Positions 32,201 to 38,465 of a stretch of 38,465 bases of DNA are shown here, piece after piece. The stretch is taken from assembly GCA_019247775.1 (NCBI GenBank), contig JAFBAN010000182.1, positions 1-38,465 of the forward strand, in the 5' to 3' direction. Source of the DNA: Chitinophagaceae bacterium (GTDB lineage Bacteria > Bacteroidota > Bacteroidia > Chitinophagales > Chitinophagaceae). Within the stretch, counting starts at the first letter, position 1. The number at the start of each line of letters is the position of its first letter. Made by a program: the position numbers and the translations under genes. The notes beneath the pieces are model-generated. The model made no database searches and was not told the DNA's origin. It worked only from the letters and a program-made list of their open reading frames with translations.

Positions 32201-35200
32201 GTTGCCGAGTACGGAAATGGTCTTACCATCTATCTGTTCGCGGTAAATATTGCTAAGCAGCCGGCCTGATTTATTTCTCCTGAGTTTGACATCGATCAGA
32301 TCGCGCAGGTTGAAATCGAGGTTATTGGCTTCGGGCCAGATCTTGTCTTCCTGGCCGCGGGTATAGGTTCCCGGCGGCGTGATCTTGAGTGGGATCTTGA
32401 TCTCGTAATAGTTATTGAGAAAATCCTGTCCGATACGGATGATCGCATTGATCTCATTGTCTTTTACCGCACGCTGGCCTACCACGGATTCGGCATGCAC
32501 ATACATCTGCATTTTTCCATACTGCCTGAAATCGAAATTCAGTGTTTTGAAAACACCTCTTGCTTCGCCGGTGAGCAGGTTGGTTACTTTAAGGCTCATC
32601 GCCTGCTCATTCTGCTGCAGGTTAACGCCATTATTGCTTAACAACTGTACCCGCTCCACGCCGGGTGGCATCAGGTAATTCACCGGCTGGCGGCTGCTGT
32701 TCTCTTCGAGGTTTACAGCAAGCGTATTGAAGGTAGTGCCGGATGAAGCGTTGAGCGGTGTATAGGAACCTGTGGTATCGAGATTATAGGTAAACTGCCT
32801 CCACTGATTACGCACCAGATCGAGGCGTGCCAGGCGCAGTACGACCGAGTCGTCGAAATCGGTCAGGTACAGACGTACAAAGCGGATCGATTTGAAATCC
32901 GGTATACTTCCCACTCTTTTGGTATAGCCCCTGATCGGGATGCGGAACAGGAACCAGTTCTCACTGCGTCTTACCCCATCCGCGGAATTCACGGATATCA
33001 CCCGCTTATCGGTGATATAAGGCGTAACGCCAACATCCATCCCGGGTTTCAACTGTACCTGGTACTCGTAATAGGATTCTGTTTCGTTGAGCGTATTATC
33101 GCGGTTCAGGTCTTCATTATCCGGATACAGTGTAGCCGCAGATGTAAACTGGCTGCTGGTAGTGGAGATCGGTGAATTGCCCTGCGGGTTGTTGATATTC
33201 TTGTACCTGCCCAGTATGCCGGTACCCGCGGCATCAAAAGCCCCGTCGCGGTACCACATATAGTTGTCGTTCGAAGGATCTGCCAACGCTTTTTGATAGA
33301 TCGCCGAGCCCGTACCGAAATTCGAAGCCAGCCGCTGCAGCACATAACTTTTTTTACGCCGCTCCGCATCATCGTCAAGGCCATCGAAGCCCACATCCTG
33401 GTAGGGACGGTCATCGGGATTATTGCTGAAAGCCTGTGTGATCTGGATCGGGTTCACCGGCGTTTTACCCCAGGTATTGCTGCTGTCTACCGCTGCAGGG
33501 ATATTCGGGGTGTTCATGCCATTTTCATAAAAACGTTTGCCGTCTTTCAGGATGTCTTCGCTGATACTTCCCAGGTTCAGGTAGAATGTGCCGCCTTTGC
33601 TGTTCGGGTTTTTGATGAAAGGATCCTGCGCCCAGAACTCGATATACTCGATATTATTCGTCTCCAGATCAGTCTGATCGATCGCACGCATCAATCCGCC
33701 CCAACGCGCCGAAGGCCTGGAAAGGCGACCCAGGCTATTGATCTCAGTGCTGCGGCTTTCGAAATTATACGGGCCTTTTTCGGTGGGATAATAGGCGATA
33801 TCGAAAGTAGCGGTCTGTACATCGGTAATATTGGTCGTGCGCTGCGGAAACAGTTCATTGGTAAACACCTGCCGCACGCGGGGATCGCTCAGCTCATCCA
33901 GGTTCTTGCGAAGCGGGTTATTCGGGCTGTTCTTATCCTGCAGGTTCGGTTCGATGTTATACCATGCGATCTTGGCCCTGTTCTGGTTATAGTCGATAGA
34001 ATCCGATAGTATAGCTTCCGGAAATTTCGGATTGCCCTGCGGTGTGGAAGCGAGCGCCCAGGATACAAATGGAAAACGCAGATCGATACTGGTGCGTGCG
34101 CCTTCAAAGTCATCAATAAAGATCAGACCGTTCTGTCCGGAACCGATCTGTGAAGGGTGACCGGGTTTCAGCACGGCGCCTTCGCCATATGCAGTGATGG
34201 ATGATCTAGCTTTGGTTGAATAGAAGGGAAGCTTATCCAGCAAACGCGTCAAACCCGGCAATTCCGAATGATAACTGAAATCCGCGCCGTACATCGTATT
34301 GCTGATCGGATCCTCTCCATAACCCATTTTGGTAAAGAAAGGCCGCTCACTGAGTTTAGCATAGGTGACACCGATCGCTGCCTTTTTACTCGCCACATAG
34401 TCCAGCCTCAAACCGGTAAATCCCCGCTGCTGGATGCCGAAGCTCGCATTGTTCTCATACGATACTTTCACCGGAATATTGGAACTCAGTATGCCCGAAT
34501 TGATGATCTTGACAGTTGCCAGGTTATAATCGACAATGAAATCAATTCCTTCCTTCAATACCTGCCCGCCTGCTGTTACAGTTACCGATCCCGGCGGCAG
34601 GTTAAATGCGCCTGCCAGCTGGATCTCCGAACCGCCCGCACTTCCTTTTACCTGGCCCTGCGCCACAAACCTGTTCAGGTTGGCATAGGTCTGCGCTATG
34701 GCTTTGATGGAATCATACAACTGGTAGTAAACGTATTTGCGCTTGGTGGCGGCGGGCATGCCGGCAAAAGCCAGCGAGTCGAGGTCGCGTCCAAAAGGTT
34801 CAAGTACGGGAAAGATGATGCGGCCCATAGTCGGCAGTACCGTAAATCCTTCCACATAATCGAATACGCCGTCGGGCTGCGGATCGTTGCGGTTATTGAG
34901 GCGATCGAGGTTGAGGATACGCAGCAATGATTTACCATCCACGGCCTGCGCACTTTCCGGCAAATATCTTTTCAATCCGCCGCTCGGTTCTTCATAAAGC
35001 ACGTTCAGTTTGAAATCTTCTTTCTGAATGGAACCGAACAGATCGAGTGAATACACGTTCTTCATCATCCAGCCCCAGATGGGCAGCTCTACCCGCTGCG
35101 AGGTCGCTTTCAGCAATTTCAGGAACAACACTTTCTGCACGCCTCTTGTCGAATCCAGCGCCACATCCTGCGAAAATTCGCCTACCTGGTACACCCGGCC

Positions 35201-36556
35201 ATTATAGGTATACTGGAAAGCCACCGCGAGTACCTCATCCGACTGCAGCTGGGCATTTACCGACACAAAACCGACCTGCGGATTGAAATAATATTCGGCA
35301 GGACTGAGCTTGCGTGCAAAGGTCTTTTCATAATCGTCTACCGGTTTCAGTCCTTTTGAAAGCAGCAGGCTGTTGATCACCGAAGGATTTCTGGCCGAGG
35401 GATTTGCCACGAGGGAAGAATAGAGGTCATTGGCCGCATTGGCGGGCAATGGACTGTTCGATTGCGATCTGATATTCGGGTTGTACGGTTTGCTTTCGCC
35501 AAGATCCATCAGGCCCACAATATCCCTGGCATCTGTGGTAGCGCCGGTACGATTGGTTACCCATACTTCTATGCGTTGTATCTGCACCTGCGAGTTAACT
35601 GCAGGCAGGTTCGACATGGTCTTATTGTAATTGTTGCGGAAATACTGGCCGAGTAAAAAGTGACGGTTCTCCTCGTATTCGTCCAGCTTCTTGGTAAAAT
35701 TCTGGATGCCGGCGCCGCCCTGCAGGTTAACGGATTGCCGGGTTGATTTCTGCGTGGCCAATGCGGCAGTCACATATAATTTCCCGAACTGCAGCTGCGT
35801 CTTCACGCCGAACAGGTTCTGCGCGCTGGGGATCAGCGTGCTTCGCGATTGGAAAGAAATATTGCCGGCTTCCAGGCTTTTGATGATCTCGTCATCCATG
35901 CCCTTGTAATCCAGTTTGAGCTGGTTATCGAAACCGAGATTGGAAAGCGTGCTGTAATTGATCGGGAATTTCAGCTTGTCGCCGATATTGGCGCTCACAT
36001 TCAGTTTCGCATTCATGTCGAAATCGAAGCCGCCATTCTTCCGGGCCCGTTCGGGCAAGGTGGGGTTCTTGATATTCTGCCCCTGGTAACCGGCCATGAT
36101 ATTCACTTCGCCTGTTGGCCGGATATCTACTTTAAGTCCGTTGCCCGAAGTGCCGAAGATCCTGTCGAACAGTTTATCGTAGACCCGCACATGCGGGCGG
36201 GCTGTTTTCAGGTTCAGCCGTGTTAAGGCATCCGCCCTTTTCTTGAAATATTCTGTTTCCGATTGCTGGGCCCGCAGCCGCCAGAATTCTTCGAATGTCA
36301 TCGAAACCGGTTTCCGGTAATAGGAAGTGCCGATCTTTTCGATGATATAGTATTCTTTTGTTTTGGGATCGTACTGGATATCGCGCTTGATAAGGCTGGT
36401 ATCGCGGATATCGAAGGGATTGCGACTCTGGCTGGATAAAGGATCGCCCCTTCTGTCGCTGATGGGATAGCGCGTAGAGTCTTTCTGTTGGGCAAAACCA
36501 TTCAGGCCCCACAAAAGCAGGATACCGGCAATAAAAAAACGACTAGAAGGCTTCAA
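29297..36556 (-). CDS. sprA: T9SS translocon protein SprA (Sov)
   Basis: At 2419 residues this is the size of SprA (F. johnsoniae ~2400). SprA forms a very large outer-membrane beta barrel through which T9SS cargo passes. The N-terminus has a signal peptide (KPSSRFFIAGILLLWGLNGF, then AQQ). The signal decides the start: the only start codon in frame is a TTG at 36556, and the frame is closed by a TAG about 45 bp upstream. Segments such as FNLPPGSVTVTAGGQVLKEG, GYTKRVGSIPDFKSIRFVRL and the C-terminal INIKFYFDQHRVIPYISTS fit the family. The gene lies 71 bp after ruvA. T9SS cargo in this window is the CxxC/T9SS-domain protein at 2038. Confidence 0.95.
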   Translation of the reverse strand: MKPSSRFFIAGILLLWGLNGFAQQKDSTRYPISDRRGDPLSSQSRNPFDIRDTSLIKRDIQYDPKTKEYYIIEKIGTSYYRKPVSMTFEEFWRLRAQQSETEYFKKRADALTRLNLKTARPHVRVYDKLFDRIFGTSGNGLKVDIRPTGEVNIMAGYQGQNIKNPTLPERARKNGGFDFDMNAKLNVSANIGDKLKFPINYSTLSNLGFDNQLKLDYKGMDDEIIKSLEAGNISFQSRSTLIPSAQNLFGVKTQLQFGKLYVTAALATQKSTRQSVNLQGGAGIQNFTKKLDEYEENRHFLLGQYFRNNYNKTMSNLPAVNSQVQIQRIEVWVTNRTGATTDARDIVGLMDLGESKPYNPNIRSQSNSPLPANAANDLYSSLVANPSARNPSVINSLLLSKGLKPVDDYEKTFARKLSPAEYYFNPQVGFVSVNAQLQSDEVLAVAFQYTYNGRVYQVGEFSQDVALDSTRGVQKVLFLKLLKATSQRVELPIWGWMMKNVYSLDLFGSIQKEDFKLNVLYEEPSGGLKRYLPESAQAVDGKSLLRILNLDRLNNRNDPQPDGVFDYVEGFTVLPTMGRIIFPVLEPFGRDLDSLAFAGMPAATKRKYVYYQLYDSIKAIAQTYANLNRFVAQGQVKGSAGGSEIQLAGAFNLPPGSVTVTAGGQVLKEGIDFIVDYNLATVKIINSGILSSNIPVKVSYENNASFGIQQRGFTGLRLDYVASKKAAIGVTYAKLSERPFFTKMGYGEDPISNTMYGADFSYHSELPGLTRLLDKLPFYSTKARSSITAYGEGAVLKPGHPSQIGSGQNGLIFIDDFEGARTSIDLRFPFVSWALASTPQGNPKFPEAILSDSIDYNQNRAKIAWYNIEPNLQDKNSPNNPLRKNLDELSDPRVRQVFTNELFPQRTTNITDVQTATFDIAYYPTEKGPYNFESRSTEINSLGRLSRPSARWGGLMRAIDQTDLETNNIEYIEFWAQDPFIKNPNSKGGTFYLNLGSISEDILKDGKRFYENGMNTPNIPAAVDSSNTWGKTPVNPIQITQAFSNNPDDRPYQDVGFDGLDDDAERRKKSYVLQRLASNFGTGSAIYQKALADPSNDNYMWYRDGAFDAAGTGILGRYKNINNPQGNSPISTTSSQFTSAATLYPDNEDLNRDNTLNETESYYEYQVQLKPGMDVGVTPYITDKRVISVNSADGVRRSENWFLFRIPIRGYTKRVGSIPDFKSIRFVRLYLTDFDDSVVLRLARLDLVRNQWRQFTYNLDTTGSYTPLNASSGTTFNTLAVNLEENSSRQPVNYLMPPGVERVQLLSNNGVNLQQNEQAMSLKVTNLLTGEARGVFKTLNFDFRQYGKMQMYVHAESVVGQRAVKDNEINAIIRIGQDFLNNYYEIKIPLKITPPGTYTRGQEDKIWPEANNLDFNLRDLIDVKLRRNKSGRLLSNIYREQIDGKTISVLGNPNLGEVRGILVAVENPEKIDGAAVTTEVWVNELRLSQLDERGGWAASGRVDLIMADLGTISVSANTHTQGFGTIEQRVNERARENLSQFDAAATLDAGKLIPKAARLTIPMYASINRTVLTPEYDPYDKDVKYQEKLSSAPKEKQDSIRNAAIDQTTIKTINFTNVKFQSGGRPGLLKLSNFDVSYAYSQLEQSGPVILQNKITKQRGVLGYTYASQPAYLEPFRKLIKTNTPWLSLLKDINFNLRPSLLSFRADINRQFGEFIPRIVNTVDSKVERVDTTYDKYYTFDRYYNLRWDLTRSLNLDFNAINNARVDEPYGRIDTKEKKDSVRKNFWNGGRNTLYTQKAILSYALPLNKFPLTDWIQARYSYSTGYNWIGASRVALNLGNTIENSQENRFNANFLFGNLYAKSKWLRALDNVPPPKPKNSPAPPNIRNKNPLGTVILAKADVVKGLKGKARRDALKKWRQQKRDAATAEKLQRANEPVELGPVTRSLGRLLTMVKAVNIDYSEDYTSRLPGYMDSTKYIGQNWNSMAPGLDYVFGRQPDSNWLNQKAAQGLITRDSTFNFLFRQSFRQHLGITAQLEPIKEFVIDLNLEKTFSKEYSELFKDTTGKSGLHHLSPLATGGFSISYISFNTLFGNHDPNEISETFKTFQANRQVISRRVAELNPYWQGLPAGQKFTGDGYASGYGRYAQDVLVPAFIAAYTGKDPNSISLLNQSNSKISSNPFRGYLPKPNWKLTYTGLSKIPALASTFTNITFSHGYNGNLSMNSFNSALLYQDPFRFNAPGFIDTVSGNYIPYFLVPNITMKESFEPLIGVDITTTGFFNFKFEYRKSRLLTLSLIDYQLSESRSTEWTLGASWRKKGFTLPFKLPGMKGKKLENDLSLRLDLSMRDVSNSNSRLDQSNAYGTGGQKEISILPSIDYVLNNRINIKFYFDQHRVIPYISTSAPITNTRAGINIRISLAQ

Positions 36557-36627
36557 ACAACTCAGCTTGGTTAAGTAGCAATTCGTCTATAGTTCCCGCT
36601 TTTGATTGAGTATAATTTGCCGATAAG

Positions 36628-37212
36628 TTACAGATTTTTAAGGGCCTGTTTAATGATATCTTCCAGCGAACCAGCTTCGGGCATACCGGCCAGGGTTTTC
36701 CGTACCGCCTGTTCCGCCATCGGCCTTCCGATACCAAGTGCTACCAGGGCATTAACGGCATCCGAGTCGGGGGATGGAATACCCCCGGTGGTCGCCGCAG
36801 TTCCAACAGGATATTTACCCAGTTTGTCTTTCAGTTCCACGATCAGCCTTTCGGCGGATTTTTTCCCGATCCCTTTGATCCCTTCCAACTGCCGGGTGTT
36901 GCCCTGAACGATGGCTTTCGCGATCTCATCCGGCCTCATCCCCGACAGCATCATCCGGGCCGTGGCCGCTCCAACGCCCGAGACGCTGATCAAATGCATA
37001 AACATTTCTTTCTCAGCGAGTTCGGCAAAGCCAAACAGGGTTTGGGCATTTTCTGTGATGTGCAGGTACGTAAACAGCAGACCACTGTCCTTATTGCTGA
37101 TAGCCGAATAGGTATGCAGGCTTACCTGCAGCTCATACCCCACTCCATTCACATCCACCACAACCCGGGCGGGCGTTTTTACCGCAAATTGTCCCCGTAC
37201 AAAGGCGATCAT
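36628..37212 (-). CDS. ruvA: Holliday junction branch migration protein RuvA
   Basis: The 194-residue protein has the three RuvA domains: an OB fold (residues 1-62, MIAFVRGQFAVKTPARVVVD), a helix-hairpin-helix domain with LISVSGVGAATARMML and LEGIKGIGKKSAERLIVEL (about 70-140), and a small C-terminal domain (146-194) that contacts RuvB. RuvA tetramers bind four-way DNA junctions and load the RuvB motor. The ATG at 37212 gives the standard MIAFVRG start. It lies directly upstream of sprA, an order common in Bacteroidota. Confidence 0.97.
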   Translation of the reverse strand: MIAFVRGQFAVKTPARVVVDVNGVGYELQVSLHTYSAISNKDSGLLFTYLHITENAQTLFGFAELAEKEMFMHLISVSGVGAATARMMLSGMRPDEIAKAIVQGNTRQLEGIKGIGKKSAERLIVELKDKLGKYPVGTAATTGGIPSPDSDAVNALVALGIGRPMAEQAVRKTLAGMPEAGSLEDIIKQALKNL

Positions 37213-37219
37213 ACCGTTT

Positions 37220-37227
37220 CAAAAATA
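37220..37227 (-). promoter_or_regulatory. putative -7 box of ruvA
   Basis: On the minus strand TATTTTTG matches TAnnTTTG and ends only seven bases before the ruvA ATG, so the mRNA would start at or just before the start codon. The nearest TTG is 23 bp upstream. Confidence 0.45.
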
Positions 37228-37310
37228 TGGTAAAAACCTGTCTGGCAGGGCAAGATTATTACGGGTGGATCTGTTTTGGGGCTTTTTTAAGGAAAGCGGG
37301 TCAGTGAGGC

Positions 37311-37418
37311 AGCCATTAGCCATTAGCCGCTAGCTATTAGCCCGAATATCATCGTCCCGATGGATAACATACAAATGAAGAATAATACGCTAACGGCTAA
37401 CGGCTAATAGCTAGCAGC
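37311..37418. repeat. inverted repeat of reiterated TTAGC words
   Basis: GCCGCTAGCTATTAGCC (37326-37342) and the reverse complement of 37402-37418 (GCTGCTAGCTATTAGCC) match at 16 of 17 positions. The flanks repeat CATTAGC on the left and GGCTAAC on the right. The loop is 59 nt. It lies in the divergent ruvA/fabH gap. Confidence 0.75.
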
Positions 37419-37447
37419 TGTACCTGGGCGCACCTGCTATTAAAAAC

Positions 37448-37474
37448 TTTGCAGATATTTGCAGACTTTTCAGA
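37448..37474 (+). promoter_or_regulatory. three 10-bp-spaced direct repeats before fabH
   Basis: TTTGCAGA (37448), TTTGCAGA (37458) and TTTTCAGA (37467) lie about one helical turn apart, ending seven bases before the fabH ATG. They could be binding sites for a regulator on one face of the DNA. No matching promoter box is seen. Confidence 0.35.
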
Positions 37475-37481
37475 TCAATCT

Positions 37482-38465
37482 ATGAATAAAGTAACCGCTG
37501 CCATCACCGCCGTGGGAGGATATGTCCCCGAGACCAAACTCACCAATTTCGACCTGGAAAAGATAGTTGATACTACCGATGAGTGGATCCGCACCCGCAC
37601 CGGCATTGAGGAAAGAAGGATACTGAAAGAGCCGGGCAAGGGCAGCAGCGATATGGCCATTCCGGCCGTGCAGGAAATACTGCGCAAGAAAAACCTGGAT
37701 CCGAAAGAGATCGATTGCCTGATCTGCGCCACGGTAACCCCCGATATGGTCTTTCCTGCCACCGCTAATATCATCTGCGATGCCATCGGCGCCAGCAATG
37801 CCTGGGGTTACGATATGAGCGCCGCCTGCAGCGGTTTCCTATATGCACTCACCACCGGCGCCATGTATATCGAAAGCGGCCGCTATAAAAAAGTAATTGT
37901 TGTTGGCGTTGATAAAATGAGCGCGATCGTAGACTACACAGACCGCACCACCTGCATCATTTTTGGCGACGGCGCCGGCGCTTTATTGCTCGAGCCGGCC
38001 ACCGACGGCAGCGGAGTGCTGGACAGTATTCTGAGAAGCGACGGCAGCGGCCGCAAATACCTTCACATGAAAGCCGGCGGCTCCGTAAAACCGGCAAGCG
38101 TTGAGACCGTAATGGCCAGAGAACATTATGCATATCAGGAAGGCCAGCCCGTATTCAAATTTGCCGTAAAAGGCATGGCCGATGTGAGCGCAGAACTGCT
38201 CGAGAGGAATAATCTCACCGGCGACGATATAGCATGGCTGGTGCCGCACCAGGCCAATCTCCGCATCATCGACGCCACCGCCAACCGCATGGGTTTATCG
38301 AAGGAAAAAGTAATGATCAATATCCAGCGCTACGGCAATACCACCGCCGCTACCATCCCGCTCTGCTTATGGGATTGGGAAAAAGAACTCAAAAAAGGTG
38401 ATAACCTCGTACTCGCTGCGTTCGGTGGAGGATTTACCTGGGGGGCGACGTGGATCAAGTGGGCT
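37482..38465 (+). CDS. fabH: 3-oxoacyl-ACP synthase III (FabH), partial
   Basis: The gene runs off the window after 328 codons; only the last residues are missing. The catalytic Cys is C116 ([11 protein letters not shown]), with the His of LVPHQANLR and the Asn of [11 protein letters not shown] completing the triad. The C-terminal [13 protein letters not shown] is typical of FabH. The enzyme condenses an acyl-CoA primer with malonyl-ACP to start fatty-acid synthesis. The start ATG at 37482 begins the normal sequence [17 protein letters not shown]. Confidence 0.96.
   Translation, partial: MNKVTAAITAVGGYVPETKLTNFDLEKIVDTTDEWIRTRTGIEERRILKEPGKGSSDMAIPAVQEILRKKNLDPKEIDCLICATVTPDMVFPATANIICDAIGASNAWGYDMSAACSGFLYALTTGAMYIESGRYKKVIVVGVDKMSAIVDYTDRTTCIIFGDGAGALLLEPATDGSGVLDSILRSDGSGRKYLHMKAGGSVKPASVETVMAREHYAYQEGQPVFKFAVKGMADVSAELLERNNLTGDDIAWLVPHQANLRIIDATANRMGLSKEKVMINIQRYGNTTAATIPLCLWDWEKELKKGDNLVLAAFGGGFTWGATWIKWA

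Noticed and set aside
29381..36226. Many plus-strand open frames of 60-240 codons opposite sprA (for example 30275-30970, 33293-34009, 34268-34930)
   Set aside because: They are antisense shadows of one long, clearly coding frame; their sequences are low in family-like features and rich in Arg, Ile and His as expected of reverse-complement frames.

Overview
The window looks like a chromosomal segment of a Bacteroidota bacterium, most likely of the Chitinophagaceae. The evidence is a complete SprA-type type IX secretion (T9SS) translocon gene, a protein with a T9SS C-terminal sorting domain, DUF3127, a CbpA/CbpM chaperone pair, HPK7-type kinases with NarL-type regulators, and promoters that fit the Bacteroidota pattern TTG-N19/20-TAnnTTTG. 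The family-level placement is inference. There is no prophage, insertion sequence or CRISPR array.

Layout. Positions 1-3387 hold a CvpA-CAP fusion (cut by the window edge), a small unknown protein, a one-domain asparaginase homologue and a carboxypeptidase-regulatory-domain protein with a T9SS signal. Positions 3467-3877 hold a consensus promoter, tRNA-Ser(GCT), a palindromic repeat, tRNA-Pro(TGG), a terminator and a decayed tRNA-Pro copy. Then come an FG-GAP/VCBS lipoprotein, an orphan response regulator and cbpM/cbpA. Positions 7409-11502 carry the most unusual block: three paralogous seven-helix membrane proteins, then a one-helix histidine kinase and an overlapping NarL-type regulator, in one apparent operon. 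Positions 11690-17162 hold housekeeping and unknown genes (FAD oxidoreductase, DUF3127, dnaA, an acetyltransferase, an MpaB/DUF2236 protein). Positions 17185-24137 are a tight minus-strand amino-sugar operon: two secreted Gfo/Idh/MocA oxidoreductases, NagX-like transacetylase, NagB, a FucP-type sugar permease and NagA. Two more seven-helix paralogues follow (24226-25615), then a secreted zinc phospholipase/nuclease-like protein, an ABC exporter pair, sprA, ruvA and a fabH cut by the right edge.

Main discovery candidate. Five members of one seven-helix family occur at two loci. Three transcription units of this family share a 22-bp element (AAATAGGGTGTAAATACG followed by STTG) 45-51 bp upstream of the start codon. 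In each case it ends in the TTG of a -33 box and sits 20 bp before a -7-like box. A related sequence inside or beside a perfect 20-bp palindrome lies just after the response regulator gene. This suggests a regulon in which separate seven-helix proteins act as sensor or partner modules for a minimal kinase and its regulator. To my knowledge this arrangement is not a named system.

Other points: three intergenic hairpins built from short reiterated words (3618-3694, 29172-29294, 37311-37418), a recent tandem duplication that carried along the 5' end of cbpA, and promoters so close to start codons that nearly leaderless mRNAs are expected.
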